Shown: positions 39,853 to 49,345, numbered from the stretch's first letter. The stretch: DNA of 64,000 nt from Microbaculum marinum (GCF_042646165.1 NZ_JBHRTC010000007.1); one strand, 5' to 3'. The notes: generated from the letters alone by a model not told the origin. Numbers and translations are program-made.

Positions 39853-41160
39853 ATGGGATGGACAATTCGCACGGTCGCCGCAGCGGCGGCGATCTCCGCG
39901 CTGGCGGCGACGGCCGCCCTTGCCGCAGATGACGGGCCGGTCAAGGTCGGCTTCATCGGGTCGCTGGCATCCGACACCGGCAGGAGCACCCTCCGCGGCG
40001 CCCAGATCGCCATCGACGAGCTGAACGAAGGCGGCGGCGTGCTCGGCGGCCGGCAGATCGAGCTCGTCACCGCCGACACCGGCGAGGACGTGACCGAAGG
40101 GATCAAGGCCTACGAATACCTGGCCGAGACCGAGAACGTGGACTTCATCGTGTCCGGCTCGATCGACGACGTGTCGCTGGGTTGGCTGCCGCGCATGGTC
40201 GAGTACAAGATCCCGACCCTCGACACCTGGACGTCCTATATCGGCATCATCGACAAGCTGGTCGAGGACTACGACGCCCACAAGATGTACTTCATGAACA
40301 TCGCCTCCGACGAGGCTCTGGCGACGCTGTACGTCGACTTCGGCAAGGACGTGCTCAAGGACAAGATGGGTTGGAAGAGCGTCGTGATCCTCCAGGAGGA
40401 CACCGCGTTTGGCAACGCCATCAACGGACTCGTCAGTGGCCTGCTCGCCCCGGAAGCGGGCATCGAGGTCGTCGACACCATCGTCTACGACACCCAGACG
40501 GTCGACTTCTCGCCGATCTTCTCCAAGGCCGTGGATAGCGGCGCCGACTTCATCTACCTGATCTCCTCCGTCAACGGTCAGGTCGTCGCCTCGCAGTACG
40601 TGAAGTTCCAGGTTCCGATGCCGATGACGGGCATTTCCGTGGCGGCGCTCGGACAGGAGTACTGGGAGGACACGGGCGGCGCCGGCGGCGGTATCTCCAC
40701 GCTGAGCCCGATTCCCTCCGTCGGCTTCGCGCTCGATCCGAAGTCGCAGGAATTCGCCGACAAGTACATCGCCCGGTTCGGCGACGAACGGCCGAAGTTC
40801 CCTCACTTCAACGGCTTCAATGCCTACTGGGGCACGCTGCAGGCGTTCGCCGCGGCCGAAGAGGCCGGCGGTTTCGAACCGCTGGACGCCTGGGTCGCGG
40901 CCATGCAGGATCAGGACATGATCCTGGAGAAGGACGGCGAGCTGTGGCTGCGCTACGGCTTCTGGAAGCCGGACGAAGTCGAGCCGCGGACCGGACGCAC
41001 CTATCCGCACAACCTGCGCTTCGACATCACGCCGCCCTACGAGGACGGCGCGCCGTCGATGGTGGTCATCCAGTGGTACGAGGACGGCACGGCGAAGGTG
41101 GTCTACCCGCCCAAATACGCGACCGGCGAGTTCCAGGTGCCGTCCTGGATCAAGCAGTAG
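39853..41160 (+). CDS. Liv-type periplasmic binding protein (system C)
   Basis: The start at 39853 is preceded by AAGGGGA and gives a 435-residue protein with a signal peptide (TVAAAAAISALAATAALA) and the type-I binding fold: VKVGFIGSLASDTGRSTLRG, GIKAYEYLAETENVDFIVSG and DKMGWKSVVILQEDTAFGNA. It lies right after the BMC operon, with a weak GntR operator in its promoter, so it is probably induced with it and binds a related amide or amine. No ligand is assigned. Confidence 0.88.
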   Translation: MGWTIRTVAAAAAISALAATAALAADDGPVKVGFIGSLASDTGRSTLRGAQIAIDELNEGGGVLGGRQIELVTADTGEDVTEGIKAYEYLAETENVDFIVSGSIDDVSLGWLPRMVEYKIPTLDTWTSYIGIIDKLVEDYDAHKMYFMNIASDEALATLYVDFGKDVLKDKMGWKSVVILQEDTAFGNAINGLVSGLLAPEAGIEVVDTIVYDTQTVDFSPIFSKAVDSGADFIYLISSVNGQVVASQYVKFQVPMPMTGISVAALGQEYWEDTGGAGGGISTLSPIPSVGFALDPKSQEFADKYIARFGDERPKFPHFNGFNAYWGTLQAFAAAEEAGGFEPLDAWVAAMQDQDMILEKDGELWLRYGFWKPDEVEPRTGRTYPHNLRFDITPPYEDGAPSMVVIQWYEDGTAKVVYPPKYATGEFQVPSWIKQ

Positions 41161-41255
41161 CCGCTTCTACAGCAGGCATCCGAGCGCGGTCCGCGTCCGG
41201 ATGCCCACCTACCCGACACCCGCCGACAACCCGTAGCCGCCGGATCATGCTCTAG

Positions 41256-42107
41256 ATGAGCCAGGTCGTCATCCAAGGCTTGCTTCTGAGCGGTCTCTAC
41301 TCGCTGATCGCGATAGGCTTCACGCTGATCTTCAGCGTCGGACGGGTCCTGAACCTCGCCTACGGCGCCTACATCATGCTCGGCGCCTACTGCTACTTCT
41401 ACATCACCCAGACCGTCGGCATGTCGAAACCGGCGGGATTCGCGCTGGCGATCGCGGTCGGCGCGGCGGCGGGGATCCTGAAGTATCTCTTCATCGTCAA
41501 GCCGCTGAAGGGCAACCATGTCGCGGTGGAAATCTCCACGCTGATACTGGCCGTCGTCGTCCAGGCCGGCATCGTCCTGCTCTTCAACGACAGCGCCAAG
41601 GTGCTGCACCCGATCGTTCCCGGCGTGATCTGGGTGGGCGGTGCGGCGGTGACCTACAACGTCGTCGCGGCGACGCTGGCAAGCTGGCTGATCCTCGCCG
41701 CGCTCTACGTCTTCGTGCGCAGGACGCATACCGGGCGGGCCATGCAGGCCGTCTCGATGGACGTCAAGGGCGCGTCGATCTCGGGGATCGATCCGGATCG
41801 GGTCAACCTAATCACGTGGATCATTTCGGGAATGCTGGGCGCGACAGCCGGCGTGTTCTTCGCCAGCTACACCCAGCTCAATCCCTCGATGTGGGTCGCG
41901 CCCCTGATCATCGCCGTCGCCGTCGTCATCGTCGGCGGGATCGGCTCGATCGTCGGAACCCTGATCGTGGCGCATATCATTGGGTTCATGGAGGTGATCT
42001 CCACCACCTTCATCGCGCCGGAACTGCGCGGCGTGTTCACCATGCTGCTGATCATCGTGGTGCTCGTGATGATGCCGCGCGGCCTGTTCGGCCGGGAGGA
42101 GCTGTAG
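41256..42107 (+). CDS. livH: Liv-type ABC permease (system C, LivH-like)
   Basis: The 283-residue LivH-type permease contains FTLIFSVGRVLNLAYGAYIMLGAY, the loop QAVSMDVKGASISGIDPDRV, and IVGGIGSIVGTLIVAHIIG. It follows the binding-protein gene after 95 bases without a clear extra promoter and is followed by livM after two bases. Confidence 0.9.
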   Translation: MSQVVIQGLLLSGLYSLIAIGFTLIFSVGRVLNLAYGAYIMLGAYCYFYITQTVGMSKPAGFALAIAVGAAAGILKYLFIVKPLKGNHVAVEISTLILAVVVQAGIVLLFNDSAKVLHPIVPGVIWVGGAAVTYNVVAATLASWLILAALYVFVRRTHTGRAMQAVSMDVKGASISGIDPDRVNLITWIISGMLGATAGVFFASYTQLNPSMWVAPLIIAVAVVIVGGIGSIVGTLIVAHIIGFMEVISTTFIAPELRGVFTMLLIIVVLVMMPRGLFGREEL

Positions 42108-42109
42108 CG

Positions 42110-43087
42110 ATGGCGGCCGACATCCGCCTGCGTCACGTGTTGCTGTGGGGCCTGTTCATCGCCGGCATGTGCCTGCTGCCGTTCGTGACGACGCCCGGCA
42201 CACTGCGCACGGTCATCTTCGCGAACTACCTGGCGATCTTCGCCATGAGCTGGGACTTCCTGACCGGCCGTACGGGATATGTCAGCTTCGGCCACCCCTT
42301 TCTGATCGGCATCGGCGCCTATTCGACCGCCATCCTGTCCTACCGGTTCGGCGTTCCCGTCGCGATCAGCATACCCGCGGCGGTCCTGATCACGATGCTG
42401 GCCGGGACGCTGTTCTTCCTGCCGGCGCTCAGGATCCGCGGGTCGTATTTCGCGCTGGTGACGCTCGCCTTCATGGAACTGATGTACCAGCTCGTCCAGG
42501 TGATACGGCCCGACATCACCGGCGGCACGCGCGGGATTTCCGGCGTGCAGACGCTGACGAGCGGTGCGTTCAACAACTTCTATCTGTCCTTCGCGCTGAT
42601 GGTGGTCATCGCGATCGTGCTGTGGACCCTGACCCGAACCCGGCTCGGCACGGCGCTGAGCGCCATCGGCATGAACGAGGAGTCGGTGCGCGGCAGCGGC
42701 CTCAACACGACCAAGCTGAAGCTGTTCTCCTTCATGGTGTCGGCCTGCGTCGCCGGCATCGGCGGGGCCTTCTACGTCCACTATCTCGGCTCGATCGCGC
42801 CGAGGGCGCTGTTCGACATCAACTTCCTGTTCACCATCATCGTGGCCGCCCTGATCGGCGGGGCCTCGACCATCATCGGGCCGATGGCCGGAGCCTTCTT
42901 CCTGACGTTCCTGCTCGAATACCTGCGGCCGGTGCTGCCGGGCTCGGAACGCTACTTCATCTACGGGGCCATCGCGCTGGTGCTCTACATGTACCAACCC
43001 AAGGGACTCTACGCGATCGTCGAGGATCTCGCCGGCAGGGTCCGCCGCAAACCAACCCAGGATACCGTCCGTGACCGCGCTGCTTGA
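42110..43087 (+). CDS. livM: Liv-type ABC permease (system C, LivM-like)
   Basis: The 325-residue LivM-type permease runs from the ATG at 42110: SWDFLTGRTGYVSFGHPFLIGIGAY and the loop AIGMNEESVRGSGLNTTKLK, then IVAALIGGASTIIGPMAGAF. Its end overlaps the GTG start of livG by 17 bases. A longer reading frame upstream overlaps livH and was rejected. Confidence 0.9.
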   Translation: MAADIRLRHVLLWGLFIAGMCLLPFVTTPGTLRTVIFANYLAIFAMSWDFLTGRTGYVSFGHPFLIGIGAYSTAILSYRFGVPVAISIPAAVLITMLAGTLFFLPALRIRGSYFALVTLAFMELMYQLVQVIRPDITGGTRGISGVQTLTSGAFNNFYLSFALMVVIAIVLWTLTRTRLGTALSAIGMNEESVRGSGLNTTKLKLFSFMVSACVAGIGGAFYVHYLGSIAPRALFDINFLFTIIVAALIGGASTIIGPMAGAFFLTFLLEYLRPVLPGSERYFIYGAIALVLYMYQPKGLYAIVEDLAGRVRRKPTQDTVRDRAA

Positions 43088-43799
43088 AGTCGACCGCGCG
43101 GTGAAGCGGTTCGGCGGCATCTCCGCCGTCAACGACCTGTCGTTCAAGGTCGAGGCGGGCGAGTCGCTCGGGCTGATCGGGCCGAACGGCGCCGGCAAGA
43201 CCACCGTGTTCAGCCTGATCATGGGCGAACACAGGCTGAACTCGGGCGCGATCAGACTGAACGGGACCGACATATCGGCGCTGCCGACCTACGAACGCAT
43301 CAAGCGCGGCGTCGCCCGCACCTACCAGGTGCCGCGGCCGTTTTCCGAGATCAACGTGGCGGAGAACATCCGTGTCGGCCTGATGCCCGACAGCCTGCGG
43401 CTGATGCTGACGGAGGGCCCGGATCCCGACGCCGAACTGGAACTCGCCCGCAGCGTCGGCTTCGGCCCCGCCGACCTCGAGCGCAAGCCGAGCCAGCTGT
43501 CGATGGGCGACCTGCGCAAGCTCGAACTCGCCCGCACGCTCGCCACCGCGCCGCAGATCATCCTGCTCGACGAGGTGTTCGCCGGGCTGACGGTCGGCGA
43601 GATCGCGCAGATCTCCGACCTGATCGCGCGCAAGCGCGCCGAGGGCATGACCTTCGTCATCGTCAGCCACGACCTGCGCTCGCTGCAGCCGCTGATCGAC
43701 CGCGCGGTGGTGATGACCTTCGGCCAGGTGATCGCGGAAGGCAGCTTCGAGTCGGTGATGAGCGACGAGAAGGTGCGCGCGGCCTACTTGGGCCACTAG
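43071..43799 (+). CDS. livG: Liv-type ABC transporter ATPase (system C, LivG-like)
   Basis: The 242-residue ATPase starts at GTG 43071. Walker A is GPNGAGKTTVF. The signature is LSMGDLRKL and Walker B IILLDEVFAGL, where valine replaces the usual proline after the catalytic glutamate; both are unusual but keep the catalytic residues. Its TAG stop lies within the left end of a palindromic element (43796-43872). Confidence 0.89.
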   Translation: MTALLEVDRAVKRFGGISAVNDLSFKVEAGESLGLIGPNGAGKTTVFSLIMGEHRLNSGAIRLNGTDISALPTYERIKRGVARTYQVPRPFSEINVAENIRVGLMPDSLRLMLTEGPDPDAELELARSVGFGPADLERKPSQLSMGDLRKLELARTLATAPQIILLDEVFAGLTVGEIAQISDLIARKRAEGMTFVIVSHDLRSLQPLIDRAVVMTFGQVIAEGSFESVMSDEKVRAAYLGH

Positions 43800-43872
43800 T
43801 GGTCCGATACCGACATTTGCATTCCGCTGATGCAGGCCCGAGAGCAAATGTCGGTATCAAAAGGACCACTAG
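43796..43872. repeat. palindromic mini-element 1 (77 bases)
   Basis: Outer arms CTAGTGGTCC and GGACCACTAG and inner arms GATACCGACATTTGC (43806-43820) and GCAAATGTCGGTATC (43844-43858) are perfect inverted repeats. The left arm provides the livG stop codon. It is followed by a related element at 43888; the shared inner word is GACATTTG. Confidence 0.8.
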
Positions 43873-43887
43873 CTACTTTAGGAGTTC

Positions 43888-43961
43888 AGTGGAGCTTTTG
43901 AAAATGACATTTGATGCGGCGTTCGCAGCAGGCGGTGATCAAATGTCAAATTCGCTCCACT
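43888..43961. repeat. palindromic mini-element 2 (74 bases)
   Basis: Outer arms AGTGGAGC and GCTCCACT and inner arms TGACATTTGAT and ATCAAATGTCA surround a short loop. It has the same architecture as element 1, with which it is arranged in tandem between livG and livF. Together they look like REP- or MITE-type insertions within an operon and may set the LivG/LivF expression ratio. Confidence 0.78.
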
Positions 43962-43980
43962 AGCAGGAGACCGCAACGCG

Positions 43981-44685
43981 ATGGCACTGCTGGAAATCGA
44001 GAACCTGAACGCCTTCTACGGGATGGCGCAGTCGCTGCACGACGTTTCGCTGTCGGTCGAGGAGGGCGAGATCGTCGGCATCATCGGGCCGAACGGCGCC
44101 GGCAAGTCGACGCTGTTCGATTCGATCATGGGGATGACCAGGACGACCGGATCGATCCGCCTGAACGGCACCGAACTGACCCGGATGCAGCCGGCGGCGA
44201 TCGTCCGGCTCGGCATCGGCTACGCCCCCGAGCGGGCCCATCTGTTCCCCTACATGAGCGTGCGCGACAACCTGCTGGTCGGCGCCTACACGTCTCGGGA
44301 CAGGATCGAGGCGAACCTCAAGCTGGTGCACGAACTGTTCCCGGTGCTGCTGGAACGCCGCAACCAGGAGACCAGCACCCAGAGCGGCGGCGAGCGGCAG
44401 ATGGCCTCGCTCGGACGGGCGCTGATGACGAGCCCGATGCTGCTGCTGGTCGACGAGCCAACCATCGGGCTCGCCCCGAAGGTCTGCCTCGACATCGCCG
44501 CGGCGCTGAGGAAGCTGAACCGGGAAACCGGGCTGACGATCGTCATCACCGAGCAGAACGTCAACTTCGCGATGACGCTCGCCAACTACCTGCACGTCCT
44601 GGAGACCGGGGAGATCCGCACCCGCGGCACGGTCGAGGAACTGCGCTCCGACGAGGAACTGAACCGGGCCTATTTCGGGCAGTAG
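43981..44685 (+). CDS. livF: Liv-type ABC transporter ATPase (system C, LivF-like)
   Basis: The 234-residue ATPase has Walker A GPNGAGKSTLF, signature QSGGERQM and Walker B LLLVDEPTIGL. It is separated from livG by 181 bases containing two palindromic elements, unlike the tight spacing in the other systems. AGGAG lies upstream but is about 11 bases from the ATG. Confidence 0.92.
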   Translation: MALLEIENLNAFYGMAQSLHDVSLSVEEGEIVGIIGPNGAGKSTLFDSIMGMTRTTGSIRLNGTELTRMQPAAIVRLGIGYAPERAHLFPYMSVRDNLLVGAYTSRDRIEANLKLVHELFPVLLERRNQETSTQSGGERQMASLGRALMTSPMLLLVDEPTIGLAPKVCLDIAAALRKLNRETGLTIVITEQNVNFAMTLANYLHVLETGEIRTRGTVEELRSDEELNRAYFGQ

Positions 44686-44690
44686 CGCCA

Positions 44691-45329
44691 ATGAGGATAC
44701 CATCGAGCCGGCACTGGGCGGCGAAGATCGAGATCGGCGCCAGCTTCGGCGCCCACGTGGACGTCGATTGCCTTCCCGTCGGCGTCGGGTTGCTCGACAA
44801 CGAGTTCCGGTTCCGGCGGTTCAATCGCGCCTATGCCGACTACCTCACCGCGAACACCCGCTACAGCGCCGGTGAAGCCATCGGCCTCAGCTATTTCGGC
44901 TGCATCGACGGAGCCCGCGCCAAGGCCGAGCCGCTGATGCGCCATGTCCTGGCCAGCGGCACGCCGTACGAGCTCAGGCGCGAGGAACTGGCGATCCGCG
45001 TCGGCGATCGCACCGTCGTCACCTATTGGGACGGCCAGATTTCCCCGGTGATCGAAAGGTCCGGGCACGTCTCTGGCATCCTGCTGGTGTGTACGGAGAT
45101 AACGGAGCTGCGCTCCGAGCAGCCCCGGCAGGACTGCCGCGCGCCGCTCACCTTCAAGGAGGAGCAGGTCGCCGCGCTGATATGCGAGGGGCTCACCTCG
45201 AAGGAGATCGCCGACCGGCTGTGCCTGACCAAGGCTGCGATCGACGCGCGCCGGAACGTCATCCGCAAGAAGCTCGGCATCAGCGGCTCGCAGGCAAATC
45301 TCTACGGCTGCCTCAAGCAGCTCAATTGA
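44691..45329 (+). CDS. PAS-LuxR regulator
   Basis: The 212-residue protein starts at the ATG at 44691, five bases after the livF stop. Residues about 25-125 look like a PAS sensor (DCLPVGVGLLDNEFRFRRFNRAYADYL; FGCIDGARAKAEPLMRHVLASG). The C-terminus is a LuxR helix-turn-helix: LTFKEEQVAALICEGLTSKEIADRL followed by CLTKAAIDARRNVIRKKLGISG. Being in the operon of system C and just before the amidase, it probably senses the amide substrate or its acid product. Confidence 0.83.
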   Translation: MRIPSSRHWAAKIEIGASFGAHVDVDCLPVGVGLLDNEFRFRRFNRAYADYLTANTRYSAGEAIGLSYFGCIDGARAKAEPLMRHVLASGTPYELRREELAIRVGDRTVVTYWDGQISPVIERSGHVSGILLVCTEITELRSEQPRQDCRAPLTFKEEQVAALICEGLTSKEIADRLCLTKAAIDARRNVIRKKLGISGSQANLYGCLKQLN

Positions 45330-45411
45330 GCTTTTTCATATAAATCTCGTATGGGCGCCCGTCCGGGACTCCCGCAGGCTGCGTCGCGAGAACGCCAGCG
45401 GGAGGAGCAAG

Positions 45412-46839
45412 ATGCGGGTCGACGAATACGCCGAACAGGACGCGGTCGGCCTGGCCGACCTCATCCGCCGCGGGGAAGTCACCGCCGAAGAGGTGGCCGG
45501 CTGCGCCGCCGAGGCCGCCGAGCGGGTCAATCCCCAGATCAACGCGATCATCGACCGGTTCGACGCGCCGATACACGGTGCCGCGGACGGACCGCTTGCC
45601 GGCGTGCCCTTCCTCGTCAAGGACCTGGTCCTGCACGTCGAGGGCGTTCCCACCAAGATGGGCAGCCGCCTGCTCGGCGGAGGACAGTTCGTGCCGCCGG
45701 CCAGTTCGGAGCTGTTCCTGCGATTCCGGAAGGCCGGACTGGCGACGATGGGGGTCACCAATACGCCGGAGTTCGGCTTCTCGCCGACCACCGAACCGGT
45801 GCTGCACGGTCCGACGCGCAACCCCTACGACCGCGAGCGCAGCTCGGGCGGGTCGAGCGGCGGTTCCAGCGCGGCGGTCGCGGCGGGCATCGTGCCGGTG
45901 GCGCATGCCAACGACGGCGGCGGCTCGATCCGCATTCCCGCCGCCTCCTGCGGCCTCGTCGGCCTGAAGCCGACGCGCGGACGCACCCCGCTCGGCCCGG
46001 ACTATGCCTTTCCCCTGATGGGCATGGGCATCGAGTTCGCCGTGTCGCGCACCGTCCGCGACGCCGCGACGCTGCTCGACAGCACCGAGGGGCCGGAGGT
46101 GGGAGCGATGTTCGACATCGCGCGTCCGGCCGAGACATATACCAGGCTGATCAACCAGCCGACCCGCAAGCTGAGGATCGCGGTCGCGCACGGGCTGCCC
46201 GGCTCCGGCAGTCCGGAACCGCAGATCGTCGAGGCGGTCGACAGGACGGCGCGGCTCCTGGAATCGCAGGGGCACTCGGTCGAGCAGGCGATGCCGGACT
46301 ACGACGCCGAGGTGTTCCACAGTGCCAACTTCGTCGCCTGGGTTTCCTTCCTGGCGAGCGGCGTGTTCGGCCTCGGCCAGATCCTCGGCATCGAACCCGG
46401 TCCCGACACCGTCGAGGCCGCGACGCTTGCCTGCGCCCGCGACGGCGCCGCCCTGAGCGCGCTCGACGTCGAAGTCGCGATGATGCAGATGAACGCGATC
46501 AACCGGGCGCTCGGCGCGTTCATGACCGGCTACGACGTCCTGCTGATGCCCGTCCTGAAGACCGCGCCGCTGAAGCTCGGGACCTTGAACCAGAACGAGG
46601 CCGGGATCACCGGCCGTCAGTGGTACGACAACCTGTTCGAGGCCTTTCCCTATACCGCGCTGTTCAACATGACCGGCCAGCCGGCGCTGACCGTGCCGGC
46701 CGGCGAGCATGACGGGTTGCCGGTGCCGATACAGCTTGTCGGACCGTATGGCGACGAGGGAACGCTCCTGCAGGTCGCCCGCGATCTCGAGGAGGCGCAG
46801 CCGTGGCGGGACATGCGGCCAGCGATCTTCGCGGCGTGA
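45412..46839 (+). CDS. amidase, NylA-like (amidase signature family)
   Basis: The 475-residue protein has the amidase triad with Lys70 (GVPFLVKDLV), SSGGSSGGSS (Ser148/149) and NDGGGSIRIPAASCGLVGLKP (Ser172). The spacing matches 6-aminohexanoate cyclic-dimer hydrolase NylA (Lys72, Ser150, Ser174). It is cytoplasmic, with no signal peptide. It follows Liv system C and the PAS-LuxR gene, suggesting cleavage of the amide imported by that system. It ends 13 bases from the convergent livF of system D. Confidence 0.9.
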   Translation: MRVDEYAEQDAVGLADLIRRGEVTAEEVAGCAAEAAERVNPQINAIIDRFDAPIHGAADGPLAGVPFLVKDLVLHVEGVPTKMGSRLLGGGQFVPPASSELFLRFRKAGLATMGVTNTPEFGFSPTTEPVLHGPTRNPYDRERSSGGSSGGSSAAVAAGIVPVAHANDGGGSIRIPAASCGLVGLKPTRGRTPLGPDYAFPLMGMGIEFAVSRTVRDAATLLDSTEGPEVGAMFDIARPAETYTRLINQPTRKLRIAVAHGLPGSGSPEPQIVEAVDRTARLLESQGHSVEQAMPDYDAEVFHSANFVAWVSFLASGVFGLGQILGIEPGPDTVEAATLACARDGAALSALDVEVAMMQMNAINRALGAFMTGYDVLLMPVLKTAPLKLGTLNQNEAGITGRQWYDNLFEAFPYTALFNMTGQPALTVPAGEHDGLPVPIQLVGPYGDEGTLLQVARDLEEAQPWRDMRPAIFAA

Positions 46840-46852
46840 CCGGTTACGGAGA

Positions 46853-47566
46853 CTATTCGGCCAGCTTCAGTCCGATGTAGCGGTCGAGCACCTCGTGGTC
46901 GTCCAGCAGGGCCTTCGAGGGGCCGCTGTGGGCGATCGCTCCGCGTTCGATGACGATGGCGCTGTCGGTCAGCGACAGGGCGATCTCGGCGTGCTGCTCG
47001 ACGAGGACGAGGGCGATGCGTTCGCCCGCGCTCATCTGCACGATGGCTGCGGACAGCTCCTCGGCGACGATCGGCGCAAGGCCTTCCAGCGGTTCGTCGA
47101 GCAGCAGCAGGTCGGGATTGGTCATCAGCGTGCGGGCGATGGTGAGCATCTGCTGCTCGCCGCCGGACAGCTGGTTGCCCATGTTGGCGCGGCGTTCCTC
47201 CAGCCGCGGGAAGAGGGCGTAGACGGTCTGCAGCGTCCAGTGACCGGGGCGGGCGGCGACCGTGAGGTTCTCCTCCACCGACAGGGTGGCGAAGATGTCG
47301 CGCTCCTGCGGCACCCAGCCGATCCCGGCGCGGGCGCGGCGGAAGGAGGACATGCGCGTGATGTCCTTGCCCTGCCAGCGGATGGTGCCGCGCCGCAGGT
47401 CGGTGAAGCCCATGATGGTCAGCAGCAGCGTAGACTTGCCGACGCCGTTGCGGCCCAGCACGGCGAGACTGCCGTGCGGCGGGATGTCCAGCGAGACGCC
47501 GTCGAGCACCACCGCGTCGCCGTAGCCGGCGCGAATGTCGTCGAGGGCCAGCAGCGGCTCAGCCAT
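46853..47566 (-). CDS. livF: Liv-type ABC transporter ATPase (system D, LivF-like)
   Basis: The 237-residue ATPase has Walker A GRNGVGKSTLL, signature QLSGGEQQM and Walker B LLLLDEPLEGL. Its start overlaps the livG stop by eight bases. It is the last gene of Liv system D, convergent with the amidase. Confidence 0.92.
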   Translation of the reverse strand: MAEPLLALDDIRAGYGDAVVLDGVSLDIPPHGSLAVLGRNGVGKSTLLLTIMGFTDLRRGTIRWQGKDITRMSSFRRARAGIGWVPQERDIFATLSVEENLTVAARPGHWTLQTVYALFPRLEERRANMGNQLSGGEQQMLTIARTLMTNPDLLLLDEPLEGLAPIVAEELSAAIVQMSAGERIALVLVEQHAEIALSLTDSAIVIERGAIAHSGPSKALLDDHEVLDRYIGLKLAE

Positions 47567-48341
47567 GGGGTGCGGCTCCGTGATGGGAACTGCCGAGATA
47601 GACTTCGCGCACCCTCGGATCGGAGGAGATTTCGTCCGGGGGCCCCTCGACCAGCACGGCGCCGCCGACCAGCACGATGATGCGGCTGGCGAAGCGGAAC
47701 ACGATGTTCATGTCGTGCTCGATGAACAGCACGCTGATGTCGTCGGGCAGGTTGGCGATCACCTCGAACAGCCCGGCCGACTCGCTGCTCGGCACCCCGG
47801 CCGCCGGCTCGTCGAGCAGCAGCACCTTCGGCCGTGTCGCCAGGGCGAGCGCGATTTCGAGCAGCCTCTGCTGGCCGTAGGCGAGCGCATGGGTCGGGCG
47901 CAGGCAGTCCTCGGCCAGCCGCAGCGAGGACAGGATCTGGTGGGCTTCGTCGACCGCCTCGCCGTATGTCGGCAGCTGCTTCCACCAGTTGCCGGCCTCT
48001 CCCCGGCGTTCGCACACGGCGAGCGTGACGGATTCGAGCGCGGTCAGGTGCGGGAACAGCGTGTTGATCTGGAACGTGCGGACGAGACCGCGCTTGACGC
48101 GCGCGTCGGGCGACAGCGCGGTGATGTCGCCCCCCTCCAGCAGGATCCGGCCGGAATCGGGGCGCAGCAGGCCCGTCATCATGTTGATCAGCGTCGTCTT
48201 GCCGGCGCCGTTCGGGCCGATCAGCGCATGCCGGGCGCCGCGCGGCAGGCTGATGTCGATCGACTGGGCCACGGCCAGCGAGCCGAACTGCTTGTTCAGG
48301 CCGCGCGTGGCCAGCGCCGGCTCGCTCACAGCGACCTCCAT
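47559..48341 (-). CDS. livG: Liv-type ABC transporter ATPase (system D, LivG-like)
   Basis: The 260-residue ATPase has Walker A GPNGAGKTTLI, the LivG-typical signature LAYGQQRLLEIALAL, and Walker B VLLLDEPAAGV. The start overlaps the livM end by 16 bases. It shows all conserved motifs, unlike LivG of system B. Confidence 0.92.
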   Translation of the reverse strand: MEVAVSEPALATRGLNKQFGSLAVAQSIDISLPRGARHALIGPNGAGKTTLINMMTGLLRPDSGRILLEGGDITALSPDARVKRGLVRTFQINTLFPHLTALESVTLAVCERRGEAGNWWKQLPTYGEAVDEAHQILSSLRLAEDCLRPTHALAYGQQRLLEIALALATRPKVLLLDEPAAGVPSSESAGLFEVIANLPDDISVLFIEHDMNIVFRFASRIIVLVGGAVLVEGPPDEISSDPRVREVYLGSSHHGAAPHG

Positions 48342-49345
48342 CGGGCCGGGACGAGCCGCCGCAGGCCGCCGAGGATGCCGGAAGGCAGGAACAGCACGAC
48401 CGCCATCAGCAACAGGCCGATCCAGAAATACCAGTACTGCGGATTCATGCCGGACAGCTGGTCGCGGGCGATCAGGAAGATCAGCGCCCCGAGGATCGCG
48501 CCGTAGAGCTGGCCGGTGCCGCCGAGGATCAGCATGATGGCGACGTCGGCCGACCTCTGGAAGCCGAGCACCTCGAGCGAGGCGAAGTCGGTTGTCTGCG
48601 TCAGAAGCGCGCCGGCGACGCCGGCCATGGCCGCGGAGATGACATAGATCTTCCGCAGCCGACGCCGGCTCGGCGCTCCGACCGCGGGCATCCGCACGGC
48701 ATTTTCCCGGATCCCCCTGAGCGACAGGCCGAAGGGCGAATGGACGAGCCGCCGCGAGATGACGAACATGATGAACAGCACGGCCAGCGAGTAGGCGTAG
48801 GCGGTGTAGCCGTAGAAGTCGAACTTGAAATAGCCGAAGATCGGCCAGGTATCGACGTCCTGCAGACCGTCGGCGCCGCCGGTCAGCCAGGCGGCGGAGT
48901 TGGCGATCTCGACGGCGATGAAGCCGAGCCCCAGCGTGATCATGAGAAGCGCCAGGTGCTGCACGCGCACGATGACGAAGCTCGTCACGTAGCCGACGAC
49001 GGCCGCCGCTGCGCCGCCGATCAGGAGCCCGGTGATCGGCTCGCCCCAGCCGTACCTGGCCGAAAGTATGCCGGTGGTGTAGGCGCCGACGCCGAAGAAC
49101 ACCGCATGGCCGAGCGAGATGATACCCGCATAGCCGAGAATCAGGTCCAGCGAGACGGCGAACAGCGCGGTGATCGCGATCTGGCTCGCCAGCGACAGGT
49201 AGGTCGGAAACAGCCAGAACGGCAGCAGGGCGGCGAGCCAGAACAGGATCTCGAACATGCCCCAGCGGGTCTGCCGGCGCAGGAAGAGGTGCGGATCGGG
49301 GAGCGGCGACGTCCCGGCCGGCGCGTCGTGGCGGGACGCGCTCAT
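48326..49345 (-). CDS. livM: Liv-type ABC permease (system D, LivM-like)
   Basis: The 339-residue LivM-type permease runs from the ATG at 49345, which overlaps the livH stop by four bases. Segments YAGIISLGHAVFFGVGAYTTGIL and the loop RGIRENAVRMPAVG are typical. About 30 soluble residues precede the first helix. Confidence 0.9.
   Translation of the reverse strand: MSASRHDAPAGTSPLPDPHLFLRRQTRWGMFEILFWLAALLPFWLFPTYLSLASQIAITALFAVSLDLILGYAGIISLGHAVFFGVGAYTTGILSARYGWGEPITGLLIGGAAAAVVGYVTSFVIVRVQHLALLMITLGLGFIAVEIANSAAWLTGGADGLQDVDTWPIFGYFKFDFYGYTAYAYSLAVLFIMFVISRRLVHSPFGLSLRGIRENAVRMPAVGAPSRRRLRKIYVISAAMAGVAGALLTQTTDFASLEVLGFQRSADVAIMLILGGTGQLYGAILGALIFLIARDQLSGMNPQYWYFWIGLLLMAVVLFLPSGILGGLRRLVPARWRSL

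Noticed and set aside
43800..43980. Riboswitch or small RNA between livG and livF of system C
   Set aside because: The paired arms match each other in architecture and resemble inserted palindromic elements; no known riboswitch core was recognised.
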